64,000 bases of DNA from Periconia sp. R9002 (lineage: Eukaryota > Ascomycota > Dothideomycetes > Pleosporales > Periconiaceae). Made by a program: the position numbers and the translations under genes. Shown piece after piece: positions 1 through 9,332 of the stretch; position 1 is the stretch's first letter, and each line of letters opens with the position of its first letter. The DNA is taken from assembly GCA_023627715.1 (NCBI GenBank), contig JAMAHW010000042.1:243356-307355 (forward strand). Reading direction: 5' to 3'. Under the pieces are notes generated by a model, which searched no databases, was not told where the DNA came from, and worked only from the letters and a program-made list of their open reading frames with translations.

Positions 1-529
1 GATCTTGAGAACGCCCATCCTTCTGCGAGTAAGTCTCTAGTGTCAACTTACCTTCAAAGCTGACCGGAATCTCCTCAGGAGCCACCACTTCCATAGCAAT
101 GGTCTGCTCATAAGGCGTCAATTCCAGATCCTCTATCCTGGCTCTGCTATCTCGTCTCCTCCTCCTCCTACCGCCTCTATACTCCCCGTCATCGGTATCG
201 TCGCTGTCATAGTCTTCGTCTCTCGATGACTTGTTTGCTAATATGGCGCCGAGTTTGCGATTTGCCGCCGAAGCTTTCTTGCGCGCGTCCTCCTTCTGTT
301 GGGCTTCTGGGTCGAGGCGGGAGAGGAGATTGCGAATGACAAAGTACGCTATGAGGGGCTAAACACGGAGTCAGTAAGCATTGGGGGATACGTTTCATCC
401 GAAAATACATGGGAAGAATGAAGTGCGGGTTCGTTTGAAGTGGATAAGTGAATCTGTACGTACAGCCGCCGCCGCCATGAGTATGTCGGGGATGTAGCCC
501 GTGAGGCTACTTTTCTTGTTGCTGCTCAT
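1..529 (-). CDS. msp1: Msp1/ATAD1-type mitochondrial outer-membrane AAA ATPase, N-terminal part
   Basis: Partial gene that runs off the left edge. Exon 1 is 527-464 plus the ATG (529-464, 22 codons) and exon 2 is 358-52; a GTAAGT donor at 51 opens an intron that leaves the window. The first 30 residues hold a membrane anchor (start MSSNKKSSLTG, then an Ala/Ile/Leu-rich stretch). A charged Asp/Arg-rich linker follows, then LTPYEQTIAMEVVAPEEIPV, the typical run just before the AAA domain of Msp1. Family knowledge: Msp1 extracts mislocalised tail-anchored proteins from the outer membrane. The AAA core (Walker A and B) is outside the window, so the call rests on the N-terminal and linker signature. 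It is divergent from tim21, sharing the short 530-820 promoter. Confidence 0.85.
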
Positions 530-820
530 TGTGTGAAATGTGTGAGCGCTGATTTCCTGGTTGTGGAAGAGGTGCGCGTATAGTAAGGACAGGAGAGAAC
601 GAGGGATGTCCCACGTGTGGCGTAGGGCAAGCAAATGCGTTGTCGCCTTTCACGAGACGCTCTATGCCTGTCACTTGTTCCGCTTTCCGCGTTCCACGCG
701 AAGATCGCCCTCGGCCTTGGCATGGCACCTCCACCTTCGAATCTTCAAGCTATAGACAAGCCTCGTCTTGAAATCTTCGCACCGTCCAAATCTCGATTGG
801 AGAAACGACACCCCCAAAAA
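530..820. promoter_or_regulatory. Divergent promoter between msp1 and tim21
   Basis: About 290 bases separate the two start codons, which point away from each other, so both promoters must lie here. An in-frame extension of the tim21 frame reaches back to 635, but it lacks a presequence-like composition. Confidence 0.5.
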
Positions 821-1582
821 ATGGCTACGATATACAGGCCCACGCAAGTAATTCAGCTACTCCGCGCAACAGCTCCGCGCCCTCTCTCGATCCCGGATAA
901 GAGAACTGCGCGCGCCGCCTTCTCCACTTCTCGCCATGCGCAAGCTACTCATAACAGCACGAGCAACTCTTCCAACAATTCCACACCCAACGATGTCTTG
1001 TCGCCCCATCCGGCCATACCGACGAGGCGCAGAGTCACCGTAACGAACGATACCGGAGCCGTACGCTGGTCAGACCTTTCCCCGGCCGAGAAAGCGTCAC
1101 GAACCGTCCAGCAATCATTCAACCTCACCGTAGTGCTCGTAGGCATTGTATTCACCGGCACGGTGGGCTACTACCTCTTCTCAGACATAATTTCCCCAAA
1201 TTCTAAAACCGCATACTTCAACCGCGCAACGACCCTAATCCGCGCCCACCCCGAATGCCAAAAACTCTTGGGTCCAGGTGACCAAATCTCCGCGCACGGC
1301 GAAACTTCGTGGTCGCGCTGGGTTCACAACCGACACATCAACAGCACCGAGGAAACAGACCAGTGGGGCACCGAACACCTCCGGTTCAGATTCTATGTCG
1401 AAGGGCCGTTGAATCAGGGCACGGCGATTTGCCACTTGACGAAGCGCCCCAGCCAGGATGAGTGGGAGTGGTGTGAGCTTGCGGTGAATGTCAAGGGTGC
1501 GAAGACGATTTGGGTGGAGCGCGCGGAGGGGAAGGCCGGGTCTAAGGTTGCGCCGAAGATTTTTGGGGCGAGGTGGTGGTAG
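821..1582 (+). CDS. tim21: Tim21, TIM23 translocase subunit
   Basis: Single exon, 253 residues. The start at 821 was chosen because the protein then opens with a basic, hydroxylated presequence (MATIYRPTQVIQLLRATAPR, later RAAFSTSR). The frame is open upstream to 635, but those 62 residues do not look like a targeting signal. One membrane segment (around residues 108-130, LTVVLVGIVFTGTVGYYLF) is followed by the Tim21 intermembrane-space domain: Phe-Asn-Arg-Ala helix, GPGDQISAHGE, HLRFRFYVEGP, and AVNVKGAKTIWVER near the end. Family role: binds Tom22 and links TOM to TIM23 during presequence import. Convergent with the glutamate kinase gene downstream. Confidence 0.93.
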   Translation: MATIYRPTQVIQLLRATAPRPLSIPDKRTARAAFSTSRHAQATHNSTSNSSNNSTPNDVLSPHPAIPTRRRVTVTNDTGAVRWSDLSPAEKASRTVQQSFNLTVVLVGIVFTGTVGYYLFSDIISPNSKTAYFNRATTLIRAHPECQKLLGPGDQISAHGETSWSRWVHNRHINSTEETDQWGTEHLRFRFYVEGPLNQGTAICHLTKRPSQDEWEWCELAVNVKGAKTIWVERAEGKAGSKVAPKIFGARWW

Positions 1583-1998
1583 GGTTTCAGAGGGAAAGTG
1601 ATGGGGAGTTTGGTATGTTTCTGGCGGAGGAAGACGATATTTGGCATAGTCAAACGTGGGAGGTGGAAGCTGCATCAAAAGGCAGTTGGAGTGAAAACTT
1701 GGATTTCTGGATGGCACATGGGTGACGTTTCTATGCTACCACAATCCTCCATGTTTATATCATTGGTTTTTTATTTCAAAGGGGGAATTCCCGGAACTCC
1801 TAGTCTATGATTTTATACTCACATGCAAGTGTAAAAGCATTCTATACCAAAAAAGCACATTTATACACCAATGCTTCCCCCTTCATTATCCCTTTTTTTA
1901 TACTGAGTGTCAGACATGCATGTTGAAGCATTCTACTTCTGAACCAACAAAAAGGGAATACGTATGATTAAAACTATTGTAAGCAAGGAAAACCTCAA
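1583..1998. other. Convergent 3' region of tim21 and glutamate 5-kinase
   Basis: 416 bases that hold both 3' untranslated ends. Nothing coding recognised; AT-rich with T and A runs suited to polyadenylation. Confidence 0.5.
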
Positions 1999-3705
1999 TC
2001 AGTGAAGCCCCGTGTCGACCCCGACCCCGCCCTCCGAACTTCTGACTCTCGGTTTCAACGTAGGCGTTCCCGGTCTTGACTGATCAATGCCGAAGAATGC
2101 GATGTTCTCTCTAAGAGCCACGTACTCGGAATCCGCATACCCCAGTGCGTCGTGTATCTGTGTGCTGTGCAGACCCTTGATTCTTCGGATTTCGCTGGCC
2201 GAGTAATTAATAACTGCACGACCGATCTCAAACGGTGCAGGATTGTGTAGTTCAAAAAGGGGCGGGCCATTCGCAGGGTGAAAGATCTGAGAAGAGGAAG
2301 CGGAGTGGGTGAGAGGAATAGGCGTTGCTGCTACATGCGTGTTGTAGGGAACGTGCGAGAGTTCCCTCTTCGCCGGCGAAGTCTGCGGTTTGGGAGATGT
2401 AGGCGAGATGCGTTTGACAACGACGAGGCGAACGGCTTCTTGCTGCGCAAAGTTGCCATCTACGTCTACGATACCGACGGGAAGGAGTCCGGCTTTGTCG
2501 GAGAGCGCTTGCCATGCACCATGGTCTATATAGATGGTCCCATGAGGCGCCAGGCCATGAAGGATCCAAAAGTAGCGATCGCGGATTGGGTGCGGGATGG
2601 GGAGGAAACGTGTGTGGAGAGGCGGGGCAACGGTTTCGGGAGAAGAGGCGCGTGAAGAGGTGCGGGAGTGTGTGCCGTTGGGGACATGTGGTGTAGTAGC
2701 TTCGCGGGAGGAGGCAGACGATGAATTGGATGTGATCTGAGATATGGCAATACCATTCTGGGTATCTTCGTGCAGGTTTGATAGACTGTTTCTGCTGGAT
2801 ACGCGTGCGAGTTTCTGCGATTCTGCATGTCTGATGATTGCAACAATGTTGCCGGGTTTGTTCGACTTGGTGATGACAGTGGTAACACCAGCAGATGTAG
2901 CAAGCCGTGCGGCCACGATCTTGGTACTCATTCCTCCTGTTCCTAACGACGACCCTGCACTGCTGACATCTGCTTCCAAATCGGCAATATCCTCCACAAC
3001 CTCGATTGGCTTTGCGTCTGGATGAGTTCGCGGATTCTTGTCGTAGAGACAGTCGACATCAGTCATTAGGAAGAGATAGTCTGCTTGAACCATAGCAGCC
3101 GTGATGGCGCTCAATGTGTCGTTGTCGCCAAACTTGATCTCCGTGACGGCTAGCGTGTCGTTCTCGTTCACAATGGGTATGACACCCATATTGAGCAGCT
3201 CAAGGAAGGTATTCTGTGCATTCTGGTACTGGGTTCGGTCGGCAATGTCGTTTCTCGTGAGGAGAATCTGGGCGATTGGGTGGTGCAGATGTCCAAACAG
3301 CTGGTCCCAAAGGCTCATGAGCCTGCATTGACCGATGGCTGCCAGAGCCTGCACTTTGGGCAAGTGTTTTGGTCGCCTCTCCAGATCCATTCTTCGCAGT
3401 CCAACGCCAATGGCGCCGGAGGAGACAATGACGACGCGGTGTCCATCCTGGTGTAACTTGACGGCGGTTTCGACAATGACGGACAGAATGGAGAGGAGCG
3501 GCTGGTGTGTCTTTTCGTCGACAATGGAACTTGTGCCTGTGGGTGAGGGTCAGTCGGTTGGCTCAAACTTTGTGTGCCAGTAGTCCAACGAGAAGGTGAA
3601 GTGTGTGCGGGGGTTCTTGTTTGGCGAAGGAAACAATGGACGATTACCGAGTTTGATAACAATGGTAAGTTGGCCAGGAAATTGTTTCTTCATGTGGAAC
3701 GCCAT
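1999..3705 (-). CDS. pro1: Glutamate 5-kinase with C-terminal PUA domain
   Basis: Two exons: 3705-3648 and 3536-1999, joined by a 111-base intron with GTAATC donor and CACAG acceptor; 531 residues. The join restores VIKLG-TSSIVDEKT, the N-terminal substrate loop of the kinase. Further marks are SSGAIGVGLRRMD, NENDTLAVTEIKFGDNDTLS and GTGGMSTKIVAARLATSAG of the amino-acid kinase fold. A Ser/Thr-rich insert of about 100 residues follows, and then a PUA domain (EIGRAVINYSASEIRRIKG, LGYADSEYVALRENI). Family role: ATP-dependent phosphorylation of glutamate, the first step of proline synthesis. Start: the ATG at 3705 gives MAFHMKKQ before the kinase core; 3693 (MKK) and 3774 are in frame and possible. 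Confidence 0.92.
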
Positions 3706-4173
3706 GATGGCCTGACCGTGACCCACCTCGCCGTGGGATCTTGATGTTTTGCAATCAATGGTTCCTCGCTCCAACGTGGGCGAATGCAGGACATAAAAAC
3801 CTGCAGCCGTAGAATGAGCTCAGCTGCTTTGTTCCCCAAGAGCCGGTCGTTGAGCAATGACTCCATACCTTTTAATCTCTCTTTGCAAGGGTGTCGCCCC
3901 ACTGGACTTGCCTGCAGCCAATCACAAACCCCGCTTCTCTCCGCAGTTTCTGTGCCTCCTACAGAAGAATGCGACGAGACACGACCGTATACACACCGGA
4001 TAAGCACCTCATCCATCCCGTCATCCGTTGAATAACCGATCCACGATTCCTCACCAATTACGTCGAGAGGGTCGAGCACGCTCCGCTTTTTTCTTTCTTT
4101 CGCGCCCTACACGACGACAAAAGGGCGAATGCCGCTATATCCATACCATACGCGTTAACCGCTGCCTTCGACA
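3706..4173. promoter_or_regulatory. Divergent promoter between glutamate 5-kinase and atp23
   Basis: 468 bases between two outward-facing start codons. Short open frames on both strands show no recognisable protein. A pyrimidine-rich stretch (about 4085-4110) lies just upstream of the atp23 ATG, as is common in fungal 5' leaders. Confidence 0.45.
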
Positions 4174-4945
4174 ATGTCTGAACCCGACAAAACACCTGAA
4201 AACGGCGCCCCAGCATCGGCGTCAACCTCCAAACCCGATCAAGTCTACTACACCTGGTCCAATGCCTTCTCCATCCTCCTCTCCCGCATGACCGGAAACC
4301 GCAACATCCCCCTCGAGAAATCCTATTTCGCCGAACAAGACGAAGTCAAGAGCGACTACTTCTGCAGAACGTGCGAAACGCGGCGCGATTACCTGCTCCA
4401 ATACTCGCCCACCGTTACCTTTCTCAAATCCGAGGTGGCCAAGCTCGGCGGCCAGCTCGATAGCAACAACATCCATTGTCGCATGTGCACGGCGGAGCAG
4501 AGTGGAGGGTTTCATATAGACCATGGCATCATGCTGTGTGCGAACAAGTTCCGGAATCGTGGCCACCAGGAGGATACTATGGCGCATGAGATGGTGCATG
4601 CTTGGGATCATTTGAAGTTCAAGGTCGATGATGATAATTTGAGGCATCAGGCTTGCTTGGAGGTAATGCGCTCCCACAACGCTGACCATGGTACATTGGG
4701 CTAATGATGAATGGCAGATCCGAGCAGCCACGCTATCAGGGGAATGCCGCTTTACCCGAGAGTTCTTCACCAAGAACCAGTGGCGGATTACCGAACAGTT
4801 GCAACACTGTGTCCGGAGACGCGCTACCTTGTCCCTCATGGCCAGACCTGCTGTCAAGGACGATGTCCATGCCGCCAAAATTGTGAACGAGGTGTGGGAT
4901 GGCTGTTTCAGAGACACAAGACCTTTTGATGAGATCTATCGGTAA
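4174..4945 (+). CDS. atp23: Atp23, mitochondrial inner-membrane metalloprotease
   Basis: Two exons, 4174-4662 and 4718-4945, with a 55-base intron (GTAATG...GGCAG) in phase 0; 238 residues. The zinc protease motif HEXXH is seen as HEMVH at residues 138-142, followed by AWDHLKF. Cys residues occur in CRTC, HCRMC, LCAN and other places, as in the disulfide-rich Atp23 family. The C-terminal exon ([11 protein letters not shown], then CVRRRATLS, ending [10 protein letters not shown]) is also typical. Family role: processes the Atp6 precursor and degrades intermembrane-space proteins; it also acts as a chaperone in F-ATP synthase assembly. No long presequence is visible, which fits import by the MIA pathway. 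Confidence 0.93.
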
Positions 4946-5340
4946 AATAGGTATCGTCACCGAGGGGTCAGTGTTGTTTGTTCAACTCATGTAATTTATA
5001 TAGGTATTGGGGTATGTGTAAAACAGGGCGGACATGGACGGCGTGCATAGCGAAGGCGTTGATATACCAGGTTAGAATCAAGGCATGTCTTCACTCCACC
5101 GCCCATTTCTTGGAATACCATGGGAATTTGTATTTTGATCAGAACTTCCGTTGTCCTCGACAATTGTCGAGTGATGCACGATATAAAAAAAAACTCCGAA
5201 ACCCATAAGCAACGCCAGTGAATGCTAGGCTCTCAGCAGCCTTTCAACGCCATACCAGAGATTACATCTCAACACATTACAAAAATCAACGCCAGAAAAA
5301 CATAGCATCAGAAAGCTTCGTCATCGTAATCCATGGTCGT
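4946..5340. other. Convergent 3' region of atp23 and the Aurora kinase gene
   Basis: About 395 bases between facing stop codons. No coding signal; it contains A-rich stretches (for example 5187-5196). Confidence 0.45.
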
Positions 5341-6627
5341 TCAGCTTTCCCGCTCCTCACTGCTGCGCACTTTGCTCCCTGAAGCACGCTGCATGCCACC
5401 GGTGCCCGCTTTGCAGTGCTTAAGGATCCAAGGGTGCTGCTCAATCTCAACCAGCGAGATACGTTTGTCAGGGTCAAGCACCAGCAACTGGACATAGATT
5501 AGTTTCTGCTCGAGTAGAAAAGGACTAAGGCCAACGTACCCTTTGAATCAAATCCTTTGCCTCCGAACTGACATAGGAAGGAACTTTGTAATCTCCTCGC
5601 GCAATCCTCCGGTGTGTCATCACTTGGGTGTCTTCAAAGGGCGCCTCTCCGCACAAAAATTCGTAGGTCAGGACCCCTAGACTCCACAAATCAATCTTCT
5701 CGGAGTAGTAGCTGCTTGCGTTCGAGATCATCTCTGGAGGGAGGTAATCGAGCGTTCCGCACATAGTTTTACGCCTGTTGTTCGGAGCGTGTACAGACCA
5801 TCCAAAATCAGAAATCTTGATTTCGCCGTGGATTCCGACCAGGATGTTTTCGGGTTTAATGTCACGATGCATGACATGTTTTTTATGAAGATATTTGAGG
5901 GCGGCTACCATTTGGGCAATGTATTGTGCGGCCTTCCATTCGGGAAATCGCTGCTCGCGGCGCAGATGTTTGTATAATTCTCCCTTGCCCGCGAATTCCA
6001 GGATAAGGAAGACACGCTTCTGGTCGTGAAAGTGGCCAAATAAACGAAGAATGTTGGGATGTGCAAGATGGGACTGGATCTCAATTTCTCGACGAACCAG
6101 CTTCTCCACCTTGCCGCTGATGAGCTCGTCCTTGTGTAAGACCTTGAGAGCACACACAAAGCCCGTGACACGCTCCTTTGCGAGGTATACATGTCCGAAC
6201 TTTCCCTTGCCGAGAGGTTTGCCAATCTCAAACATACCCAAGTGCCATTGCTTCGGCGACGAAGGCTGCGAGTAGAGGACAGATTCGGTGAGAGTGCGAC
6301 GGTGACCATGTCCAGCGGTTTCTGTCGAACGACCCTGCGGCATCAAGATATTCCCGGCAGCTTTCGAAGCGTTGATGACTGCGAGCTTTTGTTGTGATGG
6401 CGGCAGTTTCATCCGGTTTGCGGCCGTAGTAGATGCAGAAAGGCCGGTTACTGATACGGAGGTTGAGAGCGAGCCCTTTTCCACGTCAGCATGGCTTCAA
6501 TGGCAGACATACGAGAGTAATGTACTTTTGACTTGTGATAAACAGTAGTCGTGCTGACTTGATTCTCATTTTCATCTTGAACCGTAATGCGCTCGAAGGC
6601 TGATTCCAGATTGGCGAGGTCCGCCAT
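5341..6627 (-). CDS. ark1: Aurora family serine/threonine kinase (Ipl1/Ark1)
   Basis: Three exons: 6627-6513, 6450-5540 and 5487-5341; 390 residues. Intron 1 (62 bases, GTATGT...TATCAG) and intron 2 (52 bases, GTACGT...GTCCAG) are both needed to keep frame. Kinase marks: glycine loop GKGKFGHVYLAK near residue 119, catalytic Lys in CALKVL, HRDIKPENILV at about 233, and DFGWSVHAPNNRRKTMCGT at about 253. DFGWSVHAP and the KTMCGTLDYLPPEM activation segment are specific to Aurora kinases. The short last exon ends the C-lobe (LDPDKRISLVEIEQHPWI). Family role: chromosomal passenger kinase that corrects kinetochore attachment and phosphorylates histone H3. It diverges from tip41. Confidence 0.94.
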
Positions 6628-7056
6628 TGTGTATTAGGATGATGATAGATGTGAGGGGTAGGGAAACGACAGAGGTAGAGGCGGAGGTGCGAGGGTGAGT
6701 GAGGCTGTTGTGGGTTGAAAGAAAATAAATGACAGTAGGAGGGAGCTGCACCTGGAGGTGTGTAGGGATTGGGTGGATAATCAAGTGGGCGGTGCGGGAA
6801 ACGGGTGTTTGGGCCAAGACTGTATACAACAATCCCGGTTGCCAGAGCGACCAGCGCCTACCCAGTGACGACTCGCCCGATCTGATGATGAGGTAGGCAG
6901 CCCCCCACGTGCCCCGCACTCAGCATCGATCAATGTCAATTGCTAACACGAATAACTTCATGGCAGCCTAACGCGACGCAACGCACTGCACCTTTTATCT
7001 GTTCATTGATTACTCTTCTTTCTACCAGACGATATTGGGCGCGAAAAATTGCGAAA
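6628..7056. promoter_or_regulatory. Divergent promoter between ark1 and tip41
   Basis: 429 bases between outward-facing start codons. An open frame continues upstream of the tip41 ATG (to 6940) but has no conserved sequence. Confidence 0.45.
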
Positions 7057-7931
7057 ATGTCAACACTCAATGGCGCGCCAGTGAATACAACTGCACCCGG
7101 CCATGCAGATACATCCATCACCAAGGGAGGTTTTCGCATCACGACGCGAAAGCTGCCCATCCTCAAGGCCGGTCCCATCGACGAAATGACCAAAAATTTG
7201 GGCATTGCACCCCCGGAGATGATTTTTGGCGACAACCTTGCGCGCATTGAGCATGTGCCTACCGGGTGGTTTATCGAGTTCAATGCCTTCGATGCGCTCG
7301 ATCGCGTGGACAAGACTGGCGAAAGCATGTTGAAAGTATCCTACTCAAAAGAGTGGCAGCAGAATCGGTACGCGTCGCCCTACAAAGATTTTTTGCACCT
7401 CATCGCCGTCCGTTCTTGCTCATAATCACCAGTCAGAAGCAATTTGAAGAAATCAAGGAAGTGGTCAAGCCTTTCGACTGGTCCTACAGTACCGACTACA
7501 AAGGAACCACTTCAGCAAACCCTACATTCCAACCAACCGATACCCAGATCCCTCTCGCCCTGCTCAAGCGCCCTGACCCAATTGAATTCTTTGACGACGT
7601 CATGCTCTATGAAGACGAACTCGCGGATAACGGCATTGCAATGCTGTCGTGCAAAATTCGCGTCATGCCTGCTCGACTCCTACTTTTGGTACGCTTCTTC
7701 ATGAGACTGGACGGTGTTATATTCAGAATACGAGACACCAGAGTCTTTGTCGAATTTGCAACCGGAGAAGTCATAAGAGAGTATACTGCAAGAGAAGAGA
7801 AGTACGAGGTGGTTCGGAAGAAGCTCGCCGGAACTAGAGAGGACGCCCTTGCCATCATGCGAGATCCCAACCCTCTGCAGGAATACGTACCCATAGTGGA
7901 AAAGGTTCTGGAAAAAGTTGTGCTGAAGTGA
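7057..7931 (+). CDS. tip41: TIP41-like TOR signalling regulator
   Basis: Two exons, 7057-7367 and 7433-7931, joined by a 65-base intron (GTACGC...CACCAG); the join gives Gln-Asn-Arg-Gln-Lys and 269 residues in total. The protein carries the TIP41 core: an N-terminal region ending in a tryptophan-rich stretch (PTGWFIEFNAFDAL), then FDWSYSTDYKGT and YEDELADNGIAMLSCKIRVM, which are hallmark TIP41 blocks. Family role: binds Tap42/alpha4-type proteins and modulates PP2A-like phosphatases downstream of TOR. Start at 7057 follows a short AT-rich leader; an in-frame ATG at 6940 would add 39 unconserved residues. Paired head to head with ark1. Confidence 0.92.
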
Positions 7932-9332
7932 GCGTTGCCTTACTCGATGGACACTTAAGGAGCCAGGTAGCATTCTTAATGCGTGCTTTGCACAGTTTCC
8001 AGTCCAGAGTCATATAGGACGCTAGCCTAGAGAGCTTGGATCTCGGAAAGGCATATAGTGTGCAAAGTATTGGCACAGGAAGCTGAAAGAGCAGGAGGAG
8101 CGTAGGGTGAACACGATGGGGCAGTTGGTATACCCTATTAAGCTCTCCAATCGTGAGCCTCAGGGACGATCCAAGAAATATCTCCGGTCAACATGAGAAT
8201 TGTGAGTGATGAGAGGGCTCCCATGCTGGTCTTAAGCCGGGCCTTGATCAGCCGACCAGCAGAGTGGTATGCGGCCATTACTTTGATAACATCAAATACT
8301 TTCTTCCGAATGAGGATGCCACAGCTGAATCAAGCATTAGGTAATAAAGAAATGTTGAAAAAGTCAAGTCATGATTTAAACTATGGAAATATCTTCATCA
8401 GCCACTGCGAGTGCTTTCAAATATATCTCAATGCCGTGCAGCAATACTTTTCTTGGGGTGCTATTTCTATGTACGTACTTTATGTTTGCAACGTTCAAGC
8501 AGCCCCGCCCAGCTCCCAATGACTTGAAGGATAACCTCTGTGACGATAAAGCCCATCAACACACAGCCTCCTATATCTCACGTTACCTATATCGTGAGTT
8601 TGTTTTACCAAACTAACAATGCTATTTTGACGACAAACGGCTGCCACATATCATTCTTCATCCACTTCCTTCTATGCCCTTATATCCTCGTGCCAGTGTT
8701 GCACAGCTCCAAGAGGTCTGCACGCTAGCTAGGCGATCTATCCGCCCTTACCTTGTCCGCTGTGGGTTTCATAGTAGCTACTACTAAACACACGCCATCT
8801 TACAATTTTACATAGTGCTCCCAAGACATAAGCCTAGTACAAAACACCCAATTGAATATCGTAATGTTTTTACCGTCGCACATGACAGGCTCTTCTTTTG
8901 CTACTAACTATTGCCGACGTTGGGTACGACATACAGTCTCCAATGAGGTGACGCCCCGGCTGGTGACGGGTCGGATAGATCGTGTGGCAGGCGATATACG
9001 CAAATCAGATGCAGCGGGCCAAGGTCGCAGAGCTTCTAATTCGTAGATCTTGTTGGTTCTCCCGACGTGTTACCTTCCTGTACGACCAAGTAACTCTACA
9101 TCCTTTGACTGGCATAGAAAAGAGTTCGCGCGGTCGTTACAAAGTTACTCTAAGGCCTCACCGAATCACTGTACGATCCCAATTCGGACAGTACACAATC
9201 CCTTTTTGGACACGGCAGCAATGGATAGCATCGTTCAGTCACACCCTTGGGAAGACCAAATGTACAAAACCCGAACACGATGGGTCTTTCGACCGCAATC
9301 ACTATTCAATCTGCTTTTCTCTTCGCTTCATC
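7932..9332. other. Intergenic region between tip41 and the P450 gene
   Basis: About 1.4 kb. It must hold the tip41 3' end and the P450 promoter. Short open frames (for example 8193-8522) match nothing recognisable and are AT-rich. A hydrophobic open frame starting at 9280 may be a true first exon of the P450 (see that gene). Confidence 0.4.

Noticed and set aside
4222..4917. 231-residue minus-strand open frame
   Set aside because: Antisense to atp23 and without conserved content.
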